Shown: positions 1-6,637, counted from the first letter of the stretch. The stretch is 9,153 nucleotides of DNA from Chloroflexota bacterium (GCA_022563275.1 JADFNR010000132.1:1-9153); one strand, 5' to 3'. The notes: generated from the sequence alone by a model not told the origin. Program-made: numbers and translations.

Positions 1-1211
1 CCGGTGGGCGTGGCTTGGTAAATTCCATCTTTCAGCTCCACCTCCACCCTAGCATATACCCGGCGTCCATCTTCGTTCCGGATCGGGCCGGTCAGCACAC
101 CCTCAACCATCGGCCGGGGAATCTTCGCCCTGCCCAGCATCGTGCGAATCGCCGGCCTGGCGAACATCTCAAAGGCCACCATGGCGCTCACTGGATTGCC
201 CGGCAGGCCCAAGAGGGGGATGTTCTTGCCGCCGCCGGGACCGTTCAGGTGCCCAAAGGCCAACGGTTTGGCCGGGCGCATGCGCACCGACCAGAAATTC
301 ATCTCGCCTCTCTCGTTGAGGACGTCTTTCACGATATCATAATCGCCCTTGGATACCCCCGCCGAAGTGACCACCAGATCGGCTCCCGCGGTGGCTTCCA
401 GCTTGGCGTTCAGGTCCTCCAGATTATCCCTGGCGATGCCCAATATCCTGGGAACGCCGCCGCTGGCCACCACCGACGCGGCCACGCTGAAGCTGTTGGA
501 ATCATAGATCTTGCCGGCGGAAAGGGGGGCGCCGGTGTCCTCAAGTTCGTCGCCAGTGGCCAACACCGCCACCACCGGGCGGCGTATGACCTTAACCTTG
601 TTCATTCCCAGTGACGCGATAACCCCAACTTCGGCAGCCCGCACCACAGTGCCTTTCTCCAATACCAAAGCGCCCTGACTTATGTCCTCGCCGGCGGGGC
701 GCACGTTGCAACCCACGGGCATGTCGGCAAATATGGCAACCTGGTCCAGAGGCTTTCCCTCCCGCTTGCGCTGCACCTCGTCGGTCTCCTCGAAGGGCAC
801 CACCGTGTCGGCGCCGTCGGGCATCGGCGCACCGGTCATGATCCGGATGGCCGTGCCGGGAGCGACCGTCTTATCGGGCATCTGTCCGGCCGCCACGATA
901 CCGATGACATCCAGGTTGCTGGGGTTCTCCTGGGAGGCCCCGGCGATGTCGCTATGGCGAAGGGCGTATCCGTCCATCGCCGAGTTGGCCAACGGAGGCA
1001 GCGCCAGCGGCGATTTTATGTCCTCGGCCAGCACCTGCCCCATAGATTCCAGCAGCGGTTTTTCTTCGGCCTCCAAAGCCTGGAAGCTGGCCATTATGCG
1101 CTGGTAGGCCTCTTCAACGCTGAGCATGTCCTCAGCGGCGTGGCCATGGCCGTGGGAGTGGGCCGGGTCGTGCCCCCCGTCATGATGGTGACCGTGATTG
1201 TGACTAGTCAT
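1..1211 (-). CDS. moeA: Molybdopterin molybdenumtransferase MoeA (3' end cut by window edge)
   Basis: MoeA inserts molybdate into adenylylated molybdopterin in the cytoplasm, the last step of basal molybdenum cofactor synthesis. 403 codons are visible and the frame runs off the window still open; the family is usually about 400-420 residues, so only a short C-terminal piece should be missing. Diagnostic motifs are NSAMDGY (residues 76-82), RIMTGAPMPDGAD (123-135), NVRPAGEDI (169-177), ATGDEL (218-223), TSAGVSKGDYD (282-292) in the MogA-like substrate-binding domain, and GLPGNPVS (335-342). The ATG at 1211 was chosen because it lies 21 nt after the pheT stop and is in frame with the whole domain; its ribosome site is weak (AGG). 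The first 24 residues hold 10 histidines, an extension not needed for the MoeA fold. An alternative start is Met29 (ATG at 1127), just before the conserved domain. The gene is last of the visible pheS-pheT-moeA run and probably shares its promoter. Confidence 0.95.
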   Translation of the reverse strand, partial: MTSHNHGHHHDGGHDPAHSHGHGHAAEDMLSVEEAYQRIMASFQALEAEEKPLLESMGQVLAEDIKSPLALPPLANSAMDGYALRHSDIAGASQENPSNLDVIGIVAAGQMPDKTVAPGTAIRIMTGAPMPDGADTVVPFEETDEVQRKREGKPLDQVAIFADMPVGCNVRPAGEDISQGALVLEKGTVVRAAEVGVIASLGMNKVKVIRRPVVAVLATGDELEDTGAPLSAGKIYDSNSFSVAASVVASGGVPRILGIARDNLEDLNAKLEATAGADLVVTSAGVSKGDYDIVKDVLNERGEMNFWSVRMRPAKPLAFGHLNGPGGGKNIPLLGLPGNPVSAMVAFEMFARPAIRTMLGRAKIPRPMVEGVLTGPIRNEDGRRVYARVEVELKDGIYQATPT

Positions 1212-1232
1212 ATGCCTATCTGGATGGGCCTG

Positions 1233-3635
1233 TCAGGCCCTCAAAGTTGCGTTCAATTCCCGTTCCAGGGTCCGCAAAAGCCCTTCCAGAGACCGGTTGA
1301 CCTCTTCGTTGGTCAGGGTCCGGTCCCCCGCTTGAAAGTATACGTGAAATGCCAACGACTTGGTGCCTTCGGCGATATTTTCACCGGCGTAGATGTCGAA
1401 CAACTCGGCGCGGTCCACGCCCCGGTGGCGCAGTATCAACTGGGTCACCCGCACGGCATTCACATCGGAGGGCATCACCAGCGCCAGGTCACGGGTGGCG
1501 GAGGGATATCTGGGCAATGGCTCAAACTGCCGCTGCGATGCGGGCAGGGCGGCCATGATGGGCTCAAGGTAAAGCTCAAATGCGGCAACCTTTGGCTGCT
1601 CCAGACCCAACCGGTCCATCACGGCCGGGTGGACCTCGCCAACCATGCCCAGCACCGATTCTGAAGCCTTGATGACGGCACAGCGTCCCGGATGGAAGGC
1701 TGGGTCATCGACGGGCTCGTAGGTGGCGGCCACGCCCAAGCGGTCCAGCACCAACTCCACAACGCCCTTGGCGTCGTAGAAGTCCAGCAGGCCCTGGTCT
1801 TCCAGCCATGATGGTTCATGGCGGAGCCCGGCCAACACGCCGGCGACGGTCTCCCGTTCTTCGGGGAGGTCTCCGTCGCGGGGCAAAAACACCCTTCCGG
1901 CCTCAAACATCCGGAAAGGCCCGGCGCTGTGGCCTTGGTTTGCGGCCAGGTTTCCCAGCAGGCTGGCCCGCAGCGTGGTGCGCAGATATTCGCGGTCGGA
2001 GCTCAACGGGTTGGCGATCCGCAGCGGCGGGCGAGCAGGGTCTAACTGTTCAACCTGTTCCAACTGCCGCAGGGTTACCAACGGATAGTTGATCATCTCT
2101 TGGATCCCCGCGGCCACCAGCAGGTCCTTGATCTGGTCGCGGAGCCCCATGATGGGCACCGGCTGTTGGAACGGTATGGGGCTGGAGAGCATCGTTGTCG
2201 GGACGGAATCGTAACCGATGTTCCGAACAACTTCCTCGACCAAGTCCTCTTCGATGTTTACGTCGTTACGCCAGTAGGGCACCGTGACCTTCAGTTCAGC
2301 ATCGCCGGTGGACTCCCAGGTGAAACCCAAAGCGTCCAGGATCTCCTGGACTCGTTTCAGGTCCACGTCCATGCCCAGGATCCCCTTGATCTTCTTGCTG
2401 CTCAGCGGCACGACCGGAGGATCGGCGCCCTCGCCGGACAGAACATCCACGATTCCAGGCGCGACGGTCCCGCCGGCGATCTCGTGGATCAACCCGGTCG
2501 CCCGGCGCAGGGCGATGGGCGCCAATTCCGGGCGGAGGCCCTTTTCGAACCGCAGGGTGGCCTCGGTGCGCAGCCCCATGGACTGGGCGGTCTCCCGGTT
2601 ATTGGTCCCGTTGAAGGTCGCCGACTCCAAAAGCACGTTCACCGTGCGGTCGCTGATCTCGCTGTTGGCCCCGCCGATGACCCCGCCCAGGCCAATGGCG
2701 TCGTTGGCGTCGGCGATGACCAGGTTCTCGGCGCTCAACCTCCGCTCCACGCCGTCCAGGGTGGTCAGCAACTCTCCCGGCCGTGCCCGCCTAACGATGA
2801 TCGTGGCGTCTTTGATCAGGTCGTAATCGAATGAGTGCAGCGGCTGGTTATACTCCAGCATCACGAAGTTGGTGACGTCCACCACGTTGTTGATGGGCCT
2901 CAGACCAGCCCTGGTCAGCCGGTCCTGCAGCCACTGAGGGGAGGGGCCTATCTTGACGCCCTGAAGCAGGCTGGCGGTGTAGCGGCGGCACAGGTCCGGG
3001 TCGGCAACGCTGATGTTGATCTGTTCCGTGATGGGTGCGCCTGCTTCCTCGTAGCTTGCATCCGGTTCTCGGACTTTCTTTCCAGTTAAGGCTGCCACCT
3101 CGTGGGCCACGCCCAGGACCGAAAGACAGTCCAAACGGTTGGGGGTGAGTTCCAGGTCCAAAACGGTGTCGCCCAGGTATTCGTCCAGAGGGGTTCCGGT
3201 GGGAGCGTCGTCGGGAAGCACGATGATGCCCGAATGGTCGTCCCCCAGACCCAACTCTACGGCGGAACAGATCATTCCCTGGGACTCGACGCCCCGGATC
3301 TTGGCGGCTTCCAAGGTTTCATGCCGTTGGGTGTGGGTGTTGTAGATATTGGCCCCCACCTTGGCGAAGCAGATCTTCTGCCCGGCGGCCACGTTCGGCG
3401 CGCCACATACCACTTCCAACTGTTCGGCGCCGGTGGTCACCACGCAAAGGCGCAACCGGTCGGCATTGGGATGGGGACGAACATCGGTCACATGGCCGAC
3501 GAATACCTCGCTCCAGCCGCCGATGACCTCCACCTCGCCGACTTCGATGCCGGCCATGGTCAGGCGGTGGGCCAATTCCTCGGCGGGCAGGTCGATGTCC
3601 ACATATTGTTTGAGCCAGCTAAGGGGCACTCTCAT
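1233..3635 (-). CDS. pheT: Phenylalanyl-tRNA synthetase beta subunit
   Basis: This is the beta chain of the alpha2-beta2 enzyme that attaches Phe to tRNA-Phe in the cytoplasm; it carries tRNA binding and editing of mischarged Tyr-tRNA. The 800 residues match the family's usual length of about 790-800. Domains in order: N-terminal module starting MRVPLSWLKQYVD, then an OB-fold tRNA-binding (EMAP-like) domain at about 42-150 (HPNADRL, VVCGAPN, MICSAVELGL), a B3/B4 editing domain at about 213-395 (NNVVDVTNF at 249-257, HSFDYD at 267-272), B5 at about 405-480 ending EEVVRNIGYD, the catalytic-like B6/B7 domains to about 700, and a C-terminal anticodon-binding FDX-ACB domain at about 707-800 (YPSATRDLALV). 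The ATG at 3635 gives the canonical N terminus; upstream there is only a weak purine-rich site (GAGAT). It follows pheS after 84 nt and precedes moeA by 21 nt. Confidence 0.98.
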   Translation of the reverse strand: MRVPLSWLKQYVDIDLPAEELAHRLTMAGIEVGEVEVIGGWSEVFVGHVTDVRPHPNADRLRLCVVTTGAEQLEVVCGAPNVAAGQKICFAKVGANIYNTHTQRHETLEAAKIRGVESQGMICSAVELGLGDDHSGIIVLPDDAPTGTPLDEYLGDTVLDLELTPNRLDCLSVLGVAHEVAALTGKKVREPDASYEEAGAPITEQINISVADPDLCRRYTASLLQGVKIGPSPQWLQDRLTRAGLRPINNVVDVTNFVMLEYNQPLHSFDYDLIKDATIIVRRARPGELLTTLDGVERRLSAENLVIADANDAIGLGGVIGGANSEISDRTVNVLLESATFNGTNNRETAQSMGLRTEATLRFEKGLRPELAPIALRRATGLIHEIAGGTVAPGIVDVLSGEGADPPVVPLSSKKIKGILGMDVDLKRVQEILDALGFTWESTGDAELKVTVPYWRNDVNIEEDLVEEVVRNIGYDSVPTTMLSSPIPFQQPVPIMGLRDQIKDLLVAAGIQEMINYPLVTLRQLEQVEQLDPARPPLRIANPLSSDREYLRTTLRASLLGNLAANQGHSAGPFRMFEAGRVFLPRDGDLPEERETVAGVLAGLRHEPSWLEDQGLLDFYDAKGVVELVLDRLGVAATYEPVDDPAFHPGRCAVIKASESVLGMVGEVHPAVMDRLGLEQPKVAAFELYLEPIMAALPASQRQFEPLPRYPSATRDLALVMPSDVNAVRVTQLILRHRGVDRAELFDIYAGENIAEGTKSLAFHVYFQAGDRTLTNEEVNRSLEGLLRTLERELNATLRA

Positions 3636-3687
3636 CTTTTTATCTCATATTCCGGCAGGCTCCAGCGCATAACGGGGCCTGATAAGC

Positions 3688-3705
3688 GGCGGGCCACGGC
3701 CCACC
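3688..3705 (-). other. Hairpin between pheS and pheT
   Basis: Read on the minus strand, GGTGGGC-CGTG-GCCCGCC folds into a 7-bp stem (one G-U pair) with a 4-nt loop. It sits 15 nt after the pheS stop and 52 nt before the pheT ATG. No T-run follows, so it does not look like a terminator. It could be a transcript-stability or processing element; this role is inference. Confidence 0.4.
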
Positions 3706-3719
3706 AGCCAGATGTCTTG

Positions 3720-4793
3720 TTAAAATTGGCGCAAGAACCGGAGATCGTTTGCGTAAAAATGGCGTATGTCGTCGATCCCGTATTTCAGCATGGCGATCCG
3801 CTCCGGGCCCATGCCAAAGGCGAATCCGGTGTACTTCCCGGTGTCGTAACCCACGCCCTCTAGTACTTTGGGATGCACCATCCCGCCGCCCATTATCTCG
3901 ATCCATCCGCTGTCGCGGCAGATGCGGCAACCACCGCCCTCGCCCTGACAGGCAAAACAATCGATGGACATGTCCACGCCGGGCTCCACGAAGGGGAAAT
4001 AGTCACAGCGGAAGCGTATCCGGCGTTCCTCGCCGAACATCTTGCGGGCGAATTCATAAAGGGTGCCCTTGAGGTTCGCGAAAGTGATGCCTTCGCCAAC
4101 GGCCAGACCCTCAACCTGGTAGAAATGCCATTCATGGGTGGCGTCGGTGGCCTCATACCGGTAGCACTTGCCCGGCACCACCACTCTTATGGGCGGTTCA
4201 CGGCTCTCCATGACCCTGGCCTGCATCGGCGAGGTGTGCGTCCGCAGCAGCATGGCGTTCTCGCCTGCCGGGTCCTCGTAGTCCACCCAGAGGGTATTCC
4301 ACATGTCCCGCGCCGGGTGGCCCTTGGGGATGTTCAGCATCTCGAAATTGTAATGGTCCCACTCAACCTCCGGGCCTTCAACAACGCCGAATCCCATAGC
4401 CACAAAAGTGTCGCAGATCTCCCGGACGATCTGCGTGGTCGGGTGGAGCCGGCCCCCCAAGGCGGGGCGGCCGGGAAGAGTGACATCCAGACGGTCCTCA
4501 TTGGCGGAGCGGACCAATGACGCTTGGCTGATCTGGCGGACCCGTTCATCCAGCAGTTCCTCTAGGGTGGTCTTGGCCTGGTTTGCCAGCGCGCCTATGG
4601 TGCGGCGTTCCCCCACCTCCAGCGTCGATAGACCACGCAGGACGGTGGTCAGCGTGCCGCGACGGCCCAGGTATGAGACGCGCCACTGGTCCACGGCTTC
4701 CAGGTCATCCAGGGAATCCAACTCCGCCGAGGCGGAGCGGGTAATCTCATCGATGCTCTGCGCCGTGGGAGGCTGGGTTGAGGGCTCGGTCAA
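3720..4793 (-). CDS. pheS: Phenylalanyl-tRNA synthetase alpha subunit
   Basis: This is the catalytic chain of phenylalanyl-tRNA synthetase (class II), which activates Phe with ATP and transfers it to tRNA-Phe. It has 357 residues, close to the roughly 330-350 usual. Residues 1-100 are the helical, probably coiled-coil tRNA-contacting arm; the core starts near HPTTQIVREICDTF (117-130). Class II signatures are THTSPMQAR (185-193), motif 2 around YRYEATDATHEWHF (211-224), FPFVEPGVDM (266-275) and motif 3 around GFAFGMGPERIAML (323-336). A Cys4 knuckle (Cys279, Cys282, Cys289, Cys292) lies between motifs 2 and 3; a similar CxxC...CxxC element is common in bacterial PheS. The start is TTG at 4793: no in-frame ATG occurs until Met133, and a GGAGG site lies 10 nt upstream. 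It leads the pheS-pheT-moeA run. Confidence 0.98.
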   Translation of the reverse strand: MTEPSTQPPTAQSIDEITRSASAELDSLDDLEAVDQWRVSYLGRRGTLTTVLRGLSTLEVGERRTIGALANQAKTTLEELLDERVRQISQASLVRSANEDRLDVTLPGRPALGGRLHPTTQIVREICDTFVAMGFGVVEGPEVEWDHYNFEMLNIPKGHPARDMWNTLWVDYEDPAGENAMLLRTHTSPMQARVMESREPPIRVVVPGKCYRYEATDATHEWHFYQVEGLAVGEGITFANLKGTLYEFARKMFGEERRIRFRCDYFPFVEPGVDMSIDCFACQGEGGGCRICRDSGWIEIMGGGMVHPKVLEGVGYDTGKYTGFAFGMGPERIAMLKYGIDDIRHFYANDLRFLRQF

Positions 4794-4803
4794 TCTGGGT
4801 GTT

Positions 4804-4813
4804 CCTCCGGAGG
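4804..4813 (-). promoter_or_regulatory. pheS ribosome binding site inside a palindrome
   Basis: The minus strand reads CCTCCGGAGG followed by AACACCCAGA and the TTG start. GGAGG (4804-4808) is a strong Shine-Dalgarno core at a 10-nt spacing, which supports the non-ATG start. It is the right half of a perfect 10-bp palindrome, so the anti-Shine-Dalgarno-like CCTCC is directly upstream and could limit access to the site. Confidence 0.7.
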
Positions 4814-4869
4814 TTTGGGTCGATGCCTAAGGTTGGCTAAGTACCAACGAATCACGCACGCAACAAACA

Positions 4870-4898
4870 ATTATAGAAACCGCCAATTCAAGGGTCAA
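4870..4898 (-). promoter_or_regulatory. Sigma70-type promoter of the pheS-pheT-moeA operon
   Basis: On the minus strand the -35 box TTGACC (4893-4898) is separated by exactly 17 bp from a perfect -10 box TATAAT (4870-4875). Transcription would start near 4863, giving a leader of about 70 nt. In that leader GTTGG (minus, 4844-4848) can pair with CCAAC (4832-4836) around a 7-nt loop. No T-box consensus or Phe-rich leader peptide is visible. Confidence 0.88.
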
Positions 4899-4972
4899 GG
4901 TTGCCAGGCTCGAGGATCGTCATTATTCAACGAAACGTGATCGAATCGCGGCCTGGTTGTGACAGAGATTCA

Positions 4973-4999
4973 TTGTTTTAGAACAATTGTTCTGATAAT
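4973..4999 (+). promoter_or_regulatory. Candidate promoter of the zinc-ribbon/RuvC-like cassette
   Basis: TTGTTT (4973-4978) could serve as -35 and GATAAT (4994-4999, 5 of 6 to consensus) as -10, but the spacer is only 15 bp; TAATGT (4996-5001) would give 17 bp with a poorer -10. The 14-bp palindrome fills the spacer, a classic place for a repressor to block RNA polymerase. The assignment is tentative. Confidence 0.4.
4980..4993. promoter_or_regulatory. LexA-like SOS box (perfect 14-bp palindrome)
   Basis: AGAACAATTGTTCT is a perfect palindrome containing GAAC-AATT-GTTC. GAAC-N4-GTTC is the core of the LexA/DinR operator of Firmicutes and Actinobacteria, and Dehalococcoides LexA is known to use this Gram-positive-type site. 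It lies 101 bp upstream of the zinc-ribbon GTG start, inside the candidate promoter spacer, and about 80 bp upstream of the divergent pheS -35. That position favours control of the plus-strand cassette, whose second gene is RuvC-like. LexA binding itself is inference. Confidence 0.55.
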
Positions 5000-5029
5000 G
5001 TAATTGTTGCTTACCAGATAACTGGACAA

Positions 5030-5058
5030 CGGTTAGTAGCTGTCGTGATCGCTAACCG
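5030..5058 (+). other. Inverted repeat in the leader of the cassette
   Basis: CGGTTAG (5030-5036) and CTAACCG (5052-5058) are perfect 7-bp inverted arms around a 15-nt loop, ending 35 nt before the GTG start. No T-run follows. It could be an RNA hairpin in the leader or a second operator; the sequence cannot tell these apart. Confidence 0.4.
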
Positions 5059-5093
5059 CAAATCTGCCAGGACAGACCTGAACGGGATGAATC

Positions 5094-5402
5094 GTGAATT
5101 GGTTCCGGCTAAAGACCTGCATCAAATGCCAAGGCGACCTGGCATCCGACGAGGGTGATTGGATCTGCCTGCAATGCGGCACCTACTACTATACCGGGTT
5201 GTACCAAATACCCTCCCATATCGATAAAAACCCGGAAGCGCCGCGTTCCAGTGGACCGGAGCAGCCGGGCCAGAAGATGTTGGGCGCGGGGAAATCACCA
5301 TTGTTTACCGCGCTTACCGCTTCCCGGACCCCGGCTCCTCATGCAGCGGCCCCCCAAACGGTCACAGGGGCCGCGATGGACGCAACGGTGGCGTCCCTAT
5401 GA
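5094..5402 (+). CDS. Small Cys4 zinc-ribbon protein of unknown function
   Basis: This 102-residue protein has one recognisable module at its N terminus: Cys9-x2-Cys12 and Cys25-x2-Cys28, spaced like a zinc ribbon, followed by a Tyr-rich GTYYYTGLYQIP stretch (29-40). From about residue 45 on it is rich in Pro, Ala, Gly and Ser and looks disordered. No signal peptide or membrane segment is seen, so it is probably cytoplasmic. The GTG at 5094 is the first possible start in frame, because a stop lies just upstream at 5088-5090; the ribosome site is weak (GGGATG). The stop overlaps the next gene's start as ATGA, a sign of translational coupling. Zinc ribbons often bind nucleic acid or proteins, so a partner role for the RuvC-like protein is reasonable but inferred. 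I recognise no named family. Confidence 0.75.
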   Translation: MNWFRLKTCIKCQGDLASDEGDWICLQCGTYYYTGLYQIPSHIDKNPEAPRSSGPEQPGQKMLGAGKSPLFTALTASRTPAPHAAAPQTVTGAAMDATVASL

Positions 5403-5884
5403 CGGTGGATTTCGACCATCCAGTGCTGCTGGCCCTGGACGCGGGGGTCAGAGAAACCGGATGGGCGGTGTTCAAGGATGGAGAAGTGATTGAAAGCGGT
5501 GTCACAGGGCTCTCAACCCGGCGCAAGTTGGACCCCGAGGTCCGGGTCTCCCACCTGATCGAGTCGCTGGATGAGCTAGCCAGTCAATGGAAACCCCAGG
5601 CCGTGGCCCTCTGCCAACCCAGCGGCATCAATTGGCCGGTGCCTGCGTTGGACTTGCTGATCTCGTCATTGGCTGGGTGGGCGGCCGAACGCGGCCTTCC
5701 CCAATTCTCCTATACCGCCCAGGAGGTCCGGACGGCCATCGCCGGACATCCCAACGCGTCCCGGGACCAACTTGGATACGCCATCATGCTGCTATTGGGG
5801 CTGATCGGACAGGGACGCTCCACCCACGAATGGGAGGCCATCGCCGTAGGCCACTACCATCAGACCCGCAAAGCACGAGTCTAG
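5399..5884 (+). CDS. RuvC-like RNase H-fold protein (possible Holliday-junction-binding relative)
   Basis: The 161 residues align along their whole length with the RuvC resolvase pattern. The first strand LALDAGVRETGWAVF (11-25) matches the RuvC start with catalytic Asp (here Asp14). FSYTAQEVRTAIAG (103-116) and ASRDQLGYAIMLLLGL (120-135) match the later strand and helix, and THEWEAIAVGHYH (142-154) matches the C-terminal metal-binding helix, with His143 and Glu146 in the place of the H/D-x-x-D pair. The second acidic residue, Glu in RuvC's AIEQ motif, is replaced by Cys72 (ALCQPS), so four-residue metal catalysis looks impaired. RuvC itself is about 165-175 residues. The ATG at 5399 overlaps the zinc-ribbon stop by 4 nt. 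It may be a divergent resolvase, or a junction or nucleic-acid binder without cleavage. The fold call is fairly firm; the activity is not. Confidence 0.75.
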   Translation: MTVDFDHPVLLALDAGVRETGWAVFKDGEVIESGVTGLSTRRKLDPEVRVSHLIESLDELASQWKPQAVALCQPSGINWPVPALDLLISSLAGWAAERGLPQFSYTAQEVRTAIAGHPNASRDQLGYAIMLLLGLIGQGRSTHEWEAIAVGHYHQTRKARV

Positions 5885-5887
5885 ATC

Positions 5888-5920
5888 AAAAAAATCCCCT
5901 CCCCCATGCGTTGGGGAGGG
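5888..5920 (-). terminator. Intrinsic terminator facing the DUF1684 gene
   Basis: On the minus strand CCCTCCCC (5913-5920) pairs with GGGGAGGG (5897-5904) across an 8-nt loop and is followed after GA by seven T (5888-5894). This is a textbook terminator for minus-strand transcription coming from the DUF1684 gene, whose stop is about 140 nt upstream. For plus-strand transcription from the RuvC-like gene the hairpin lacks a T-run on the correct side. Confidence 0.7.
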
Positions 5921-5924
5921 TTAG

Positions 5925-6047
5925 GTCCCCCGATTGATCGGGGAGACTTCCCGGCGACGCCGAGGACGCTCGATCGAATCGGCGCTCGACGTAGTCGGAG
6001 GTGGGGGCGACATTATTGGGAGACATATCCCTTCGCCGCCCCCCACC
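5925..6047. repeat. Hairpin-rich intergenic block, possible dispersed repeat
   Basis: Several structures are packed between the convergent genes. CCCCGA (5928-5933) pairs with TCGGGG (5938-5943). CGCTCGA occurs twice, at 5967-5973 and 5983-5989. GGTGGGGG (6000-6007) pairs with CCCCCACC (6040-6047), enclosing an inner stem GGGA (6018-6021)/TCCC (6028-6031). No gene is supported here. Such G/C-run hairpin clusters often recur as dispersed intergenic repeats, but a second copy is not present in this window, so the repeat call is inference. Confidence 0.4.
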
Positions 6048-6059
6048 ATGAACTAGCCA

Positions 6060-6590
6060 CTAGTGGCCCTCGGCATCAGGAAAACTCTTCTCGCCGGCGG
6101 TGATGGACACCGGAAGCCGGTTCTCCGATGGGGGAATGGGACAACTCCAATCGGAGTTGTAGGCGCAGTAGGGGTTGTAGGCGTAATTGAAGTCCACCAC
6201 CAGGCGGCCGTCTCCGTTGGCCGGCAGGTCCAGGTAGCGGCCGTCTGAATAGGACTCCTCCCCAGTTGTGGCGTCCATGAACGGAAGGAAATAATCATCC
6301 CCGCCGGCGCCGCGGTACACCGTCAAGGCCACGGGCACCCCGTCAACCTCGAACTTTAGCTGGCCCCAACGCGTATGGGGCGCAGTGTCCCCGGAGCTGG
6401 TCGCCATCTGGATCAGGTCTTTGGATTCCTTGGGAAACTCTTCCACGGAGAGAACAAACTGCAAGTCCGCGTTCTCCTCAAAATACCGCAGCCCCTTGAA
6501 CCGCTTCCGCTGCGCCGGAGTCAGAGGCGACCCTTCACCGCCTCCGAAGTACTGGTCTTTGGCTTTTCTAAAATCACCGATCTCTGACAT
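6060..6590 (-). CDS. DUF1684 family protein
   Basis: This 176-residue protein has the conserved DUF1684 (PF07920) signature: FRKAKDQYF near the N terminus (7-15), SPLTPAQRKRFKGLRYF (21-37), FLPFMDATTGEESY (101-114), GRYLDL (117-122), DFNYAYNPYCAY (133-144), CPIPPSENRLP (150-160) and ITAGEK (163-168). The family is found in many bacteria and has no established biochemical role. No signal peptide is seen, so it is probably cytoplasmic. The ATG at 6590 was chosen because homology begins there (MSEIGDFRKA) and GGGGGAG lies about 12 nt upstream. The frame stays open to an ATG at 6827, but that extension would run through the intergenic palindromes and the divergent promoter and has no family resemblance. 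It is transcribed alone, away from the DUF3467-like gene, and ends at a hairpin-T terminator. Confidence 0.85.
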   Translation of the reverse strand: MSEIGDFRKAKDQYFGGGEGSPLTPAQRKRFKGLRYFEENADLQFVLSVEEFPKESKDLIQMATSSGDTAPHTRWGQLKFEVDGVPVALTVYRGAGGDDYFLPFMDATTGEESYSDGRYLDLPANGDGRLVVDFNYAYNPYCAYNSDWSCPIPPSENRLPVSITAGEKSFPDAEGH

Positions 6591-6637
6591 TACTTTTTCT
6601 GGCTCCCCCGGCCGTTTCGTTCTCTGATATATATGAT

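Noticed and set aside
2100..2834. Long plus-strand open frame of 244 codons opposite pheT
   Set aside because: It is the complement of a clear pheT domain; it has no ribosome site or family resemblance and arises from the GC-rich codon use of the real gene. The same applies to frames at 15-614, 682-1107, 954-1664, 3102-3863 and 3873-4520.
4794..4863. T-box riboswitch or Phe leader peptide ahead of pheS
   Set aside because: The leader is only about 70 nt and has no T-box consensus. A short frame from GTG in the leader has no Phe codons and ends in the pheS start region, so it looks accidental.
4900..5093. Small RNA or tRNA gene in the intergenic region
   Set aside because: No cloverleaf, TTC loop or CCA-like end was found, and the only structures are the operator-like palindrome and one 7-bp inverted repeat.
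5888..5947. Intrinsic terminator for the RuvC-like gene on the plus strand
   Set aside because: The hairpins there are not followed by a T-run on the plus strand; the A-run lies before the stem, which fits only minus-strand termination.
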